DNA from: Pleurostoma richardsiae | Taxonomy: Eukaryota > Ascomycota > Sordariomycetes > Calosphaeriales > Pleurostomataceae | Length of the DNA stretch: 64,000 nucleotides | Direction: 5' to 3' | Assembly: GCA_030052745.1 (NCBI GenBank) | Contig: JANBVO010000032.1 | Location: forward strand, 124,001-188,000 | In this document: one piece after another, positions 48,102-60,310 of the stretch | How positions within the stretch are numbered: the first letter of the stretch is position 1 | Layout of the letters: each line of letters starts with the position of its first letter | Program-made: the position numbers and the translations under genes | The notes under the pieces: generated by a model | What the model was told of the DNA's origin: nothing | Database searches by the model: none | What the model saw: only the letters and a program-made list of their open reading frames with translations

Positions 48102-48224
48102 GCCTTGAAAATCTTGTGAGGTCCGTTCCACATCTTAAGCCTCAAAAGGTCTAAAAACCCCTACTTCGATCAAACTAAAACCCAAACAGGGATGAGATAT
48201 GGAACAGAAGGGAAGTGCCATTTA

Positions 48225-51200
48225 TTACTCGTCCGAAGTGCATACGTGGATGGTCCGTTTCGCAGGAGGGGGCGGTGTCGACGGCGATGGAGAGTCGTCA
48301 GCGAATTTGACCCGCCTAGCAGGCCGTGAAGCGGACTCTGAGAACGAGGAGCCAGTGTCAGAGTCATGGTCAAGGTGCCGCTTCATGGGTGGAGATCCCC
48401 TCGCTAGCGTGAGTGCGGTGCTTTTGGCAGATGCCCGCCTCGGAGAAGGCTCGTCTCCTGTCAGAAGGTCCTCGTCGGGGTGCGCTCGCTCTCGACCGAA
48501 CTCGCGACCGAAGACATACTGCGGCGTCTCGAGGGCAGCCATCTGGTCTGGCTCTGGGATCGCCCCATCGGGCAAGGGTATGATCTTCGGGTTGAGAATC
48601 CACTCGTAGATGGGTCGGTCGTCGAGTATTGTCTTGCATTTGCGATGCTCAGCCTGGGTCATGTTCTGTTTCCGCTCGACGATGACCTCTTCAAGGCTGC
48701 CACGGAGCACCAGGGTCTCAACAGAGACGTTCTTCTTCTGGCTGATACGGCGGACTCGTCCGATCGCCTGGGCTTCGACCTGCGGGTTGAGAACAGGATT
48801 TATGAAGTATATCCGAGACGCAGACCGCATGTCCAGCCCGAAGGCTGCCTGGGTGATGTCCATGAGAAGTACTCTGGGGGAAAACGTTAGTCAAGCGGCC
48901 AGCACGAGGCAGAGATATTCGGCATACCTGAACTTCGGGTTATGGTTGAATGTAGCGACGTACTGCGCCCGGCGCTCGGCGGTAATACCCTTGGCATAAA
49001 TGAGGTGATGCATTTGCAACTGGCGACCGAGTTAGACCTTTAAGGATACCAAGGAACCACACGTTACTTACGATGTCCAGCACCCCGGACAAATACCAAG
49101 CCACGTTGTCGTTCTCATAGAAAATGATGATCTGCTCGTCCTCTTGATACTTACTGATAGCATCTATCAGATATGAAAGCTTCGCTGAGAACGTTGAGAT
49201 GATCTGGGTATTCGCGAGCGGCTCTGCAATCTCGCGGCCTGGCGAGAGCGGAGGGGTTGCTAAACCCTCGACGCCGGTCTCTTTAATTGACACCGAAATA
49301 CGCTTCCGAGGACTCATGTAGTCCTCTCCAAGTTTGGTGTTGCCAGCTAATGTCGGCCCCTGACTCCTGCTTTCGACTTCCGGCCCCCGGCGACTCGGGA
49401 ATACGGATTCCAGCTCCATCTGCCGCTCAGCTCTGCCCTCTGCGGCAAGACGACCGCCCTTCAGCATCGTCTCCAGGCCTTGCGGGGACCCGATCCACGG
49501 GTTCAGCAGTTTCTGTAGGGCCAGAATCAACTTGTGGTTCGTGCAGGCCGGATCTCGGTCTTTTCCGTCCATGGACCAAGCCTGACCCAGTCCATGGGGG
49601 AGATCTTTGACAAAGAGCGGGACCTCGTGGAACAGGTTGGCGGCTTCCTTAACCTTATTATGGAAAGCGAGTTTCCCAAATGCAACGGCTTCGCGTAGTA
49701 ACCGCTCGTCGTCCTCATTAATCACGACTTTCTTCTCCTCCAAGAACTTCTCGGCGGTCTCCACTGCTTTGTCGATCTCCCCCGTCGAAAAGAATGAGCC
49801 GCCGAAGAAACTGGATTGTCTCAGGTTGTGGACTAACTGGAGGAGACTCTTCCGCTGGCGAGGATGAAAGAAGTAATCCTGGTCCGTGCGCTGAGACTGG
49901 ACTGCATTGAAGATGATCATCATGGCGAAGAGGTTCAGAGAGAGCTTGTCTTGGTAGGAGCCTTCTAGGAGGACGACCTTCTCGTTAACAGAGGGCAAGA
50001 GATCGCTAACTTCTGAGAGACGGTGCCGAATAATGAGGGACTCAAATGTCGCTCGCAGGCAGTCTTTCCTCCCGCTGCTTCGTGTGCTGTGCTTAGGTTG
50101 CATAACATACACCCTCCAGTCCGCTGGAGTATCTCCATTCTCATCGACCGTGTTCGACCATGGCCTAGCTTTGAGATACGACGTTGCGATTGAGCCGATT
50201 CGCTCAAGGTCCTTGCGCTCCTGCTCGCTTGATGACTCGGCCAGCCGCTTCGTCCCGCGCGTCTCGGTCGTGGTAGCTTGATCCTCCATCCCGAACAGGC
50301 CCTGAGAAGGGGTTCCTGTTACAATCCAGCGGGCGGAAATCTGGAGGCAGTCGAGAGCCAGAAGGATATTAGACTTAGTCCCACCAAGTTTGACATTGCC
50401 AAGCTTGTGTCCCTCGTCCACGATGCATCGCTTGAAGTGAACCTGCGCCAGGGGAGACCTAACTCCCCATCCATCATGGGGTTCGAGGAGATCACCGTCC
50501 CGCCAGACCTTCTCGAAACGGGGAATCGAAAACAGGATGATGTCGAACTTGAGCAGCTCGTCGACAGTGGGGATTGGTGATATCGTGTTGATGACAGCGA
50601 CCTTTAGGCCGGCGGTGTGCTTCGCAATCTCCTGCCTCCATTGCTTCAGCAGGTTGGCAGGGACAATGACGAGCGTAGCTGCGCTCAGAAAAATCTGCGC
50701 CGGGGGCGGTTCGGAATAGGGTTGTCTAGCGGCTCTGCGCCTGGGTGGCCGTGGTAGTTGATAAGAACCCCGGTTTCTCTCAATCGCCTTCAGGCAAGAT
50801 TCGTAAGTATAGCCACCATCACTGTCATTGTCCAAGTAAAGACCCCAGGGCAGAGAGTTGCGCGTGATGGAAGCAGCCGCCATGTCCATCAGAGAGCCAA
50901 CTTTATGGCGGACGGGACCATTTGCTCCGCGATAGAGATCCGGCACTTCGGCGGGCTTGTGCTTGGTAGCCAGAATGAGGGCGAGGCATATTAATGTCTT
51001 TCCCGAGCCCATCTCCTCCGCCAAGATGCCTCCGCTGACCCCATCGTAATGCCGCGGTTCGCGAAGACAAAGACCAGTGACCGAATCGTAATACCACGGC
51101 CGGCCCTCCTGGTCGACGACGTGGACAAGCCTCGGATCAAGCACCTGGGCCGATTGAGTTTCTTTCTGGAGCATGAGAGCAGCCGAGCGGCGCTGGTACG

Positions 51201-51843
51201 GGTGCAGCTCGGTCTTGAGTCCAGCCACGCGGCTGTTGAGCAGATCGTTCATCGAGTCCCGTGCGTAGACATCCCGAACGGATTCGGGAGTAGGATTAGG
51301 GGATGGAATGTTGTTGAACATCTCAAGCAGAGATATGTCCGCAGCATCGTCTCCAACACTGCTAGTGCCGCGCTCAAACAGCGGCGGAAAGGAGGACCGA
51401 GGAGCTGAATGAGGGTAGCAGCCGCACCAGGCATCTTTGGAGAAATCAAGCTGGAACAGAAGAGTCCTCTTGGCCTTGCGCAGCATAGAATCGGAGCGGT
51501 CGATCAGGCCCCGGTCGACATCATCGGGCAAGATACGCACCCTCAGGATGCCCCATGCTGCGTCAATCTTGCTGACGGCGAATTTCAAGTCGATCCAGCC
51601 GTTCTTGAGCAGCCCCACAGAAGGTTTGACTTCCTTGCAGCGGAGTATGCACCCCTGAAGAGGTCGAGAGAGCACGTCTTGCCGGTCGCTCGATGGTGGG
51701 TCCTGCAGATAGGAGATGGTTGTCCACGGGTGGAGAGCGCAGGCTTGAAGGAGCTCCTCCGTCTGTGCAGCTGGGATGCTTGACAGTGAAACAATGAGAC
51801 ATCCGGCAGAGACGTATCTCTGCTCGTGCTGCTCGTTGGCCAT
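48225..51843 (-). CDS. SNF2-family DNA-dependent ATPase (helicase-like), no RING finger
   Basis: Three exons (49072-51843, 48928-49019, 48225-48873) with 52- and 54-bp introns give 1170 aa. The N-terminal 210 residues have no domain I recognise. The SNF2 ATPase follows: Walker A GILAEEMGSGKT (about 272-283), motif Ia region VIVPANLLKQWRQEI, and a DEGH box (476-479, IVDEGHKLG). A long low-similarity linker (about 590-880) precedes the C-terminal helicase lobe, read across both introns: IIIFYENDNVAWYLSGVLDI, AQYVATFNHNPKFRVLLMD, and QAIGRVRRISQKKNVSVETL for motif VI. The tail is Ser/Pro-rich with an RRVKF basic patch. This layout recalls the Rad5/Rad16-like SNF2 group, but I find no RING between the lobes. 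It is presumably nuclear and acts in chromatin remodelling or repair; the exact role is unknown. Confidence 0.9.
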
Positions 51844-52530
51844 GTCTTCGTGAGACGGTGCTAGACTGCCCGAGATACAGCTGGTATCATTGGAGGTCGG
51901 CTTGTCGAACGAGGCAGCAGCAAACGGAGGTGATCACGTGCCGGTCAGCAAGCCGACATTGCTGCTCAGGTCAAGAAGTGAAGTCGTCTTCCACCGGTGT
52001 ACCTCAGGTATATCGTATCGTCGGATTGGAGAGAGTCCAGCTAAGCAGTGGATGTGCAGCAGGAGAGACAGCTGCGGCAAGGAGGAGGTGGCTGCCTTCA
52101 AGATTCCCGACTAGGGTGTGCTCTCTCGGGGTGTGGCTGAGAAATTTTAGAGCTTAGAGGGTGCATGTGGCGCTGCCAGGTACCCGTGCGCTCGAACACT
52201 GTCGAGAGATACTCGGAGCCAATTGAGAAATTTCGGCCCGTGCGCGCCTGCAGCCGACAGGAGGCAGGAGGTACCAAGGTACTGCTACGTACGCTCCTCC
52301 CCACGCCGGCCAAGACACCAGCAAGCAGGATGAAGTGAAGACGAAGACACCAAACGTAGGTAGCTAGACACATATCACCGAGATGCAGGTCATGGAACTC
52401 TTTTTCATTCCGGGTATCTAAAACTTGTTCTTCCCTACCACACAATCCACACCATGACCGGCTCGATGGCATATGGACTTCCTCCAGGAGACAAGCAACG
52501 AAGGGCATCCGTCCCCTTGTGAATCATAAC
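51844..52530. other. Region between SNF2 promoter and HECT_2 gene 3' end
   Basis: This 0.69-kb stretch contains the SNF2 gene's upstream region and the 3' UTR of the upstream gene. A GAGGTACCAAGGTACTG stretch lies near 52270. Nothing else is seen. Confidence 0.5.
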
Positions 52531-54340
52531 TCATGTCTCCCAACGCTCCAGCAAGCCGACCTTCCACTCTCCCCGAAACACCCTCTCTCCCCTCGGCAGC
52601 AGCGCGTTGCTGGCCTCCAGCACCCGCACCACGTCGTCGATGGCTTCCTGAGGGAGCCCCACCTCCTGTGCCTCTCCCGTCAAGCTTTCCAGCATCCGCT
52701 CCGCCTCATCCGTGCTAACCATACGCCACAGCACCTTGACAGCAGGGACCGCGCCGTCCGGCTCCGGGAGCTGCTTGCCAGCAGCTTCGGACGATGCGTA
52801 GGTGTATCGGATGTTGCCGTTCAGCAGCCAGACATGCGGGACCATGACACGGGGGTTTCTGCCGGCTGTGAGCGGCACGGGTCCATCTAGGATGGGCATA
52901 AGCAGAGTTTTCGATGACCCGGAGCGGGCGAGGACCGCGGCGATGGTGGCGGCCAAGAAGTGAGAAATCGTCGGGGGCCGAAGATGCGGCGATGATGGGC
53001 TTCCGTTGCTGGTGGTAAGGTCGGCAGCGGATAGGAGGATCTGCCATTTAAACAGAGTCACGGCCGCGGTGCGGAAGTCGAAATAGCCCAGCCTGGACTC
53101 GCAGGCGCTGCAGAAAACGTTCAGGATCTTTCGGACGGACGGAGGGGCCGCCGAAACTGCCGGGCCTGCATCCTCCAGGCTGGCAACCGTTCCCGACCCG
53201 CTCTGAAAATCAGTCCAGGAGAACTGCGACCGGCGTCAGCCAACATGTTGGTATCATCTAAGCAGCGACAACCATCTCCACTTGTGCTTCCAAGTATGTA
53301 GCTCTGGTAAATCCCGAAATGCTCCCAATCTCTCCGGGAGTCACCGGTGAAATTCAGAGCCCTCCATTCCTACCCCACGCTCCCACAACCCTGTCCAAGC
53401 CAGACTGCGAACCCATCCGCTTGTTCAGCGGCGTTTTCGCAGTGCTGACCGAGGCAGTGAGGTGAAAAGCAGGCAGCTTTGGACTTGTATTGATCTCGGG
53501 TATTTGTATCGGTTGCCACGCCACGGAAGAAGAACAGGGGAGGGTATTGCACTCCCCCGGCATTGGACACCTTCTTGATACCCTGTCGTATGCATTCTCA
53601 TAGATGGGAGAAGGAAAGGGGACAGTGGAAGAAAGAGAACCCACCGTAAGACCTTCGCAGTCCTCCTCAGCCAACAGCACCGTCATCACGTCCACCAAGC
53701 CAACCCCCCGCCGTGCCGCGATGGCCGAGTTGGCGCCGTAGCCCCTAGAAGACGCCAGCCGCGCCTCCTGCCCGTCGTGCCCGTGCCCGCCGTGGTCGTG
53801 GTCCCCCGGCTTGTGGCAGTGCCAGAACTCCATCATCTCCGCCCAGTTCTCGCTCGGCAGGTCAAGCCACTCGCTCACACCCTTCCGTCCCTCCCCGCTG
53901 CCGGAACTTGCGTCCTCTCCTGGTCCCGCAGCGACGACGATCTCGTGACCGCAACTACGGCACCTCATCACCCCGCCCGAGGCAGCCACCTCGCCCGACT
54001 CCCACGGGACCGCCGCCGCGCCCGCTTGCCCGCCATGGTCGGCGCCCCCGTCCGCCGCGACAGCGACCCTCCAGCTGGCCTCCGTCCGCCCCAGCACGAG
54101 CGGCAGCCTGACAGCCCCGCCGCCGCCAGGGACCACCGCCCGGGCGGGCAGAGACGCGAGGACCTGCGCGCCGGCGTGGCGGACGCGCAGGCGAGGGCCA
54201 GTCGCGTCATGGAGGAGGGTCACGTCGGTGGTGCTGTCGGCCGCGGAGGGCAGGGACACGGCGAGGGAGAGGCGGCGGATGTGGGGGAGGAGCTCCGCGT
54301 AGACGGAGATGGCGGGGCTGGTGCCGTTGATGGCGGCCAT
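52531..54340 (-). CDS. UBE3D-like HECT_2 (E2-binding) ubiquitin ligase
   Basis: The minimal model has two exons (53645-54340 and 52531-53202) and gives 455 aa. The start MAAINGTSPAISVYAELLPH is typical. A first CxxC (Cys127, Cys130) is followed by the family hallmark LPSENWAEMMEFWHCHK (161-177), a His-rich loop GDHDHGGHGHDG (179-190), and GVGLVDVMTVLLAEEDC. Exon 2 has the second CxxC (Cys263, Cys266, FCSACESRLGYFD), then TLFKWQI and the C-terminal segment FRGEWKVGLLERWE. UBE3D (E3D) binds ubiquitin-conjugating enzymes such as UBE2C through this domain; activity here is inferred. The 442-bp gap between exons is long for this genome, and a further small exon inside it (for example starting near 53575) cannot be excluded. 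Both chosen junctions are phase 0. Confidence 0.82.
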
Positions 54341-54936
54341 CTCGTGTCTCTTTCCTGTTTCTCTGCCTGGAACTTCCCAGCTAGTCGAGCAGTTCGCCGA
54401 CGATGAGAGAGATAGAGGGCGAGAGAAAGAAAGCAGAAATGGATATGCAAGGAAGGTCTGGCTTGTCGGAGACACGATTGTCTTTCAGGTGACCGCTTGA
54501 TTAGAAACAAGAAGATGCCGTATTATCATTGCATTGGGCATGGTAAGGGGTGCTGAGCTCAGGCACCGTGCCCTTCGGGTTCAGAGGGAGAAAAAAGCAA
54601 ATGAGAGAGCATTCATTCAGTAAGAACTCAACGCGGCTGATGGGAGGTTTAAATTTCAACAATGATTGGCCCGTGCACGATGAGATGTGGAGGCCAATCG
54701 AAGGCATCACCAAGACATCTCACCTTACTACCTCTACACTGCAGGATACGTTACAGGCTTTAGCTTCGATACCTCATCCTACTTGACGCCTCTATCCTCA
54801 GTCGCGGAGACGATAAAGCGTGCGGCCATAAACGCAAGGCAGTCAAACCGGCAACTTTTTGATTCTCATTCTCGACATTTCATTCCAAATCTATGGGCCA
54901 TCCCGCAACCCGTTAGGTGATCATCAATCCCCTTTC
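54341..54936. other. Region between HECT_2 gene promoter and eIF3d 3' end
   Basis: A 0.6-kb stretch with the promoter of the HECT_2 gene and the eIF3d 3' UTR. No other feature is visible. Confidence 0.5.
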
Positions 54937-56863
54937 TTACTCCTCCGCCTCACCACCAGCCTCCGGCACCTCCTCCTCCTCGTCGGCGTCCTCGTCCAGC
55001 CCTCCGGCGGGGACCTCGTACAGCCGCAGGATCTGCTTGTTGGGGTCCTTGACCAGGACGAAGCGCGCGTCTTCGGGCCCCTCGTGGTTCCGGCACATGT
55101 CGACGATGGTGCGCACGATGCCCCACCCGTTGGCCAGCGACAGGTTCATCTGCGACGCGAAGTCGCGCGGCTTCCAGCCGATGACGCCCAGGATCACGTG
55201 CTTGTCGTTGGACTTGGGGTTGGCGCGGGACACGAAGCTGTTGAGAGGCACCATGTTAGTGACTTGATTCTCCCGGGTACGAGAGGGAAGGGAGGCTGCA
55301 GAAACTTACCCAAGCTTCATGACGTCCGCCTTGGCCAGAATGCTCTGCGTGGTCCACCGTGCAAGCTTGCAGCTGTTGTTCTTCATCTCGGTGGCCACCA
55401 CGGCACCCCTCTGGCTGACCAGCTTGGTCCGCCAGTCGAGCGCGCCGCCAGCGCCCTGCGCCCGGTGGTCGAACTCGTTGAGCGCGTGCACAGTCACGGC
55501 CTGGTCGCCGCCGCCCATCGAGCTCTTCTGCACCGCGTCGATCTCAGTACGCACCACCAGGTACAGCGGCTCCTCCGAGTCGTTGGTGCTCAGGTCGAAC
55601 TTGCGGTACTTATACGCCTTGGACGCCGGGGGCTCCGTCTCCTCGGCCGGGTTGTAGAAGGGGTTGGGGTGCGGCATCTCCACCTTGTTGCTCTCACTCT
55701 CGATGACCACCTGGTTGGAGAAGTTGTGGTTGATGTACGTCGCCTCCTCGGCCAGCGCAGCAGGCTGATTGATGGTGTCCTTGCTACCCTCCGAGGCCTC
55801 GAGCGGCGCGTCGGCGGCATTCTCGTTGACGGTAACCATGTCTAGCGCGGCGTTATCACGCTTGTCAAGGAAGATCTTGTTACCCTGGCGCTGGATGACA
55901 ATGTCCCACGGGTAGATGGAGCGAGGTGAGCACATCAGCATAGACAGGATGTTATCGGTCGCGTAGATGGTCGCCTCATCCTTGTCCGCGAGCTCCTGGA
56001 TAACGGGATCCGAGGAGGTCGTGACGTTATACGTCGCACGGTCCACAACGTTGAGCTTCCGCTCGGCGGTCTTGACGGGCTGTTTATCGTAGGACCGGTC
56101 GTAGTAGTAGAGGAAGCCGTAACGGTCGACGTCCTCGCCCTCGTCCGTCTCGAGGTTTAGCTTGCCCAGCCGGTTGAAGTCAATCTCCTCCAGCAGCTTC
56201 CAGTCAGCCTTGATATTGATGCTGGCGTCCCGGTTACGGGCAGGCTTGTCATAGTCCTTCCAGCCGAACCGGCGGCCCCGGGCGCCAGTGTTCGACCGAC
56301 CGCCCCTGCTATCGTAGCCACCGCCATACTGCTGGCCGTGACGGCCGCCACCCCGCGTGAGCTGAGTACGGCCGCCAGTTCGGGCATCCCCGCGCGCGCC
56401 ACCACGCTGGCCACGGCCGCGAGTGAAGATGGCACCGCGGCCGAAACGGGTCTTGCCTGTGTCGCGGACGTTGCTAACAACCGAGAACGAGGACTCATCC
56501 TCAGCGACCGGGGCAGAGAAGAGCGACGCAGTGCCCGCGCCGTAAACTTGCTGATCTGTAGGTAAGGACCGTCAGCGAAAGGTTTTGAGGATGAAAAACG
56601 TAGATATCGGCAAGGGCAGAAGTTTCTGCGTCTCGTCGCTGGGCCCACGCACCCCTGTAGTTCCTGTTGTACTGCGCGCGGCCACCACGGCCATCACGGC
56701 CATCCTTGCTGTCGGCGGTCCAATCTGCCATGCGGCCAAGCTTGTCACCCTTGGAGAAAGGGGCGTACGGAACGCCCTCAAGGGTTGTGTCGCTGGTGAC
56801 GGGAGGGCCCCAGCCATCACCGTCCGGCAGGGCGGCGATGAGGTCGGCCACGGAGGAAGCCAT
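54937..56863 (-). CDS. eif3d: Translation initiation factor eIF3 subunit D
   Basis: Three exons (56653-56863, 55310-56555, 54937-55237) with 97- and 72-bp introns give 585 aa. The N-terminus [20 protein letters not shown], the [18 protein letters not shown] segment, an RGG-rich stretch (about 95-160) and [20 protein letters not shown] are typical of eIF3d. So is the [20 protein letters not shown] block, followed by the cap-binding and RNA-gate region and by [20 protein letters not shown] near the end. The tail is acidic, as in other fungi. In eIF3, subunit d binds mRNA caps and links to eIF3e on the 40S subunit. The gene is intact and heavily codon-biased, which explains the long antisense frames opposite it. 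Confidence 0.95.
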
Positions 56864-57654
56864 CGTGGCGGGTATTGCCGTGAGTCGAAGGTGCCGCTGT
56901 GTATCTGCAGAGCAGTCCGCTGCGGTGGTGCTGTCGAGGAAAAGAGTGGCTGTGGTGATAGCGTCTCTCGCTCTCCGACGTTGCTGTCGTGGCTCGAAAT
57001 TCAACCAAAAAACCGAATAAAATCGTTGGTGGGGGTTTGTGGTGGGGCAAAAGCGGGCAGGCGAATTTCGGCACACCGTGTAGGAGCACAGTTTCCAAGA
57101 CTGTACGTCCGTGCTATACGCAGTATGTTCCCCCAGAAGACGGAAGCCAGACTCTATGAGGCGGCGATCGAAGCCACGATGGACGTCAGGGACACGCAGG
57201 TATGGAAATATTATGCTCTACTGCAGATCTACAATCTTCACGTATTGACGATACGTTCGTTGAGTCGATTAGTTCAGCGGACCGTACATTGATTCTACCT
57301 CTACGGATGCGGTGTAGGCGGGAGATTTGCCTGTGGATTAATGATCCTCTAAGAGCAAGGAACATCGGTGACAAGAGAACTGGGATGGATATATATGTTT
57401 GTCATCATTCATCGTGATATCGAATCCATAGATGTGCCCCGGACGCCTTGTGCCATGCCCAACGAACTCCAGCTCTAGTAGCAAAAACGCCTGAATGCCG
57501 CCAATGTCTCCTCGGTTCTTGCCAAAGTCCATCCCGTACCATCTGTGGTCGGTGTTATGCGCATATCCAACTCTTCCACGCCTGCTATCGAAGCATAATG
57601 CAAACCCTGAATCCCATATATACGGCACATGCCTCAAGTCACTTTTCATCTTAG
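56864..57654. other. Region between eIF3d promoter and MFS gene 3' end
   Basis: A 0.79-kb stretch with the eIF3d upstream region and the 3' UTR of the MFS gene. A short AT-rich leader lies near 57000-57030. No gene is seen. Confidence 0.5.
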
Positions 57655-59838
57655 CTAGGCGAAAGCTTTGTCCTTTCCTTTCGAGGTGTCCGTCTCACTG
57701 CCGGATTCAATCTTCTCTCCCAGGACGCCGCCTCCTGTCCTGCTGCTCTCAGCGGCACTGCTGCTGCCGCTGCTACCGTTGGGTCCGCGTGTCGTCCGCT
57801 GGAAGTAGCCGTGGACCTCATCGGTGAAGTCCTCGTCGGCACCGTCCTCGACGCCCTGCCACTCGCCCCGCATCTCCTTCTGGCGCTTGCCCGCTTCGCG
57901 CGCCTCCCAATCTACTCTCAGGTCTTCGATCTTGGCCTTCATGTCGAGCTCCGGGTTGTAGTTCTTGCCGACGCCCATGAGACGCTCCCACAGCGAGAGA
58001 TGGCTGGGGTGGACAGCAATTCCATGGTACTCGTCACCGCGGCCTTCACGGATGTAGTTCCAGCGGCGTTCCTGTTCCTTGAGGTCGAGGCCCGTCGTGT
58101 CGGGGAGCCAAATAAAGGTGAGCAGCATGCCGGCCAGGCCGAACCAGGGCACTACGTAGAACTTGGTCTGAGTGTCGATGAAGTTGTAGAGAACGGAGGC
58201 GAGTAGGGCACCAGCCTTTCCCATGCAGGCAGAGAAGCCATGGGCGGAGGCGCGCACAGGCGTAGGGAAGACCTCGCCGGCGACGAGGAAGGTGACGCTA
58301 TTCGGCCCAAACTGGTTGAAGAAGGAGCTGAGGAAGTACATGGCCTGGAAGGCATGGACGCCCATGGGCTGTGTGTAGTAGTAATAGTGGAAAGCCGGGA
58401 CGACGAACATGATGAAGCACATCAAGAAGCCGACCTGCTGCATCATTCTGCGGCCGTAGAGCTTGTTGTCGATGAGCAGAGAGGCGAGGTAGTAGCCGGC
58501 CAGGGACACGATGATGTTGCACAAATTCCACACCCAGGTCACCATGACGGAGTCTGGGTTGTTGGAGATGACATCAATGAATTGGCCCTGAAAGAGCTTG
58601 TTGCCGTAGAAAAAGACGTCGTTGCAGAACCAGGTGCCGGCCGTGGCGAACAGGCGTCCGCCGAAGTGCTTGACTGTGGCACGGAGCGACTGCACATCGT
58701 AGCCCGTCACATTGCTCTTGCGCTTGGCGATCTGCAGCTGGCGGGAAGCGTGCTTCATCTTGTAGGTACGGTAGTAGACGAGCCAGAGGGTGCCAACAGC
58801 GGGGATGGCGAAGGAGAGGCGGAACGTCCACTGAACGGAGGTTTTGCTGTAGGGCGGGTCGCCGCTGCCGTGGTGGAAGATGAGGAGCAGGATGATGAGC
58901 AGGCCCTGATTGATCAGCTGTCCCCAGCCCTGCATGAGGAAGGCCATGGTGACCTTGCGGCCACGGTGCAGCCGGTCCTCACGAGTAGACGTCTTGCCGG
59001 CGCCGACCGCATTCTCCATGGAAGAAGTGGCAGTAATGGGGTACTCTCCGCCAACACCAAAGCCTACAGCACACACATTAGCACCGAACAATCCCGTCTA
59101 CCCTATTCAAGGACAGCGGGGCCTTACTGTAGAAGAAGAGAGACCAGGCGTAGCAAATGACCCAGCCCTCGAGGTCGAGCCCCCAGCTGGCAGTGAGCAT
59201 CAGGAGACCGACAAACATGATGCTGGCATCCTGAATCAAGCCCCAGCGGCGACCTATCCAGTCACCCACGATCTATTTCCCCATGTCAGCCAATGCTCAG
59301 GCAGTTTGGAGCCCCAGTAGACAGTAGACAGGATGGAACGTACTCCTACAACAACCTGGCCGACCATGATGCCGATGACCTCAAGGTAGGTGACAGCGGC
59401 CTTCCAGTTGGAGTTGCATTGCGTGGCATTATCACCCCAGCACTCGGGCCAGGTGCTGGAGAACAGAGGCTCCAGATTGCCGATAGAGAAGAGAACGTAG
59501 CCCTCGAGACCGAGGCCGGCGCCGGGAAGGACGGCGTTGCGGAGGTACCAGGCGACGGGGCTCAGGGGATCCTCCTTAATCATGGCACCAATGGCCTTGA
59601 GCTCCTTCTTGGTCTCGGCATTGTTGACCTTGTTGACGAAGGCAATGCGCTCGCGCAGCGGCAGGTCGGCCCAGTAGGTGCCATTGGGGGTGTAGCAGTC
59701 GTCGGGCTGGGTGAGGTGTTGGAAGATGACGCGCTCCTCCTCGGTCGTAGCCTCGCCGGAGGGAAAGTCGTCGCTCTCATCGCCAGTCTCCGGGCCGTGG
59801 GGAACGGGCACCAGGCCGAGAGTAGGCGCGTGGTGCAT
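57655..59838 (-). CDS. MFS transporter, phosphate:H+ symporter (PHS) type
   Basis: Three exons (59344-59838, 59128-59272, 57655-59063) with 71- and 64-bp introns give 682 aa. A 110-residue acidic cytosolic N-terminus precedes about 12 hydrophobic segments. Family marks are GDWIGRRWG (MFS loop 2-3), FGVGGEYPITATSSME, a large central loop from STREDRLHRGRKV onward, WFCNDVFFYGNKLFQ, FGPNSVTFLVAGEVFPTPVR, ASAHGFSACMGKAGAL and LPDTTGLDLKEQERRW. These place it in the Pho84-like phosphate:H+ symporter group; whether it moves phosphate or a related solute such as a glycerophosphodiester is not certain. The hydrophilic C-terminal tail (about 140 aa) is long and Ser/Gly-rich. It is probably in the plasma membrane. 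Confidence 0.85.
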
Positions 59839-60310
59839 CCTATTCTATATGTGTATGTGTGGCTGCGAGTTGTTGTGTACCCTCAACGTGCCGATGCAGT
59901 TGGTGTTGGTGAGGGAGGGACACACAATGACAGCAAAGGGAGAGGGAGGTTTGGGGAGGAGGGAGAAGGAGGAGAGTGTAGGTTGGTAAATAGAGGAGGA
60001 GGACGAGAGAGAATCGAGCGAACCTCTGTCGAGCCTTCTCAAGGGTGCTTGGCGGGAGCAGGAGGGGCGGCCGAGGGGCCACTTTATGAAGGTTCACGAA
60101 GCGTGGCGAGGGTGGAACAAGGACCCTCCCCACAAACAGAGCCCCAAATAAGGAACCACCACCAAAAGCGCCCGGACTGGGCGGAGAAAGAGCTGGGAAG
60201 GACGGAAAAGGGAGAGACTTGTGCGAGCGAGCCCTTGGTGTCCCCAGAAATCCGGGCTGGTGGCTCCGCTGATGGTGCGATGGCCCCGGGGGTTAAGTAC
60301 ATTAGCTGCT

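Larger units (their letters stand above)
40622..48224. other. Gene-poor region, right part
   Basis: This stretch covers 7.6 kb between the microprotein gene and the 3' end of the SNF2 gene. The first kilobase or so looks like promoter and 5' UTR for the minus-strand microprotein (CT-rich on that strand). Beyond it I see two microsatellites and a short inverted repeat but no supportable gene. Minus-strand frames around 43581-44315 contain Cys residues but no ATG start or clear bias. Confidence 0.45.

Noticed and set aside
34551-48224. Mobile element or mutated repeat block
   Set aside because: No terminal repeats, no transposase or reverse-transcriptase motifs, and no AT-rich, stop-dense composition were seen.
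54859-55845. 328-codon plus-strand frame opposite eIF3d
   Set aside because: Antisense shadow of a conserved exon.
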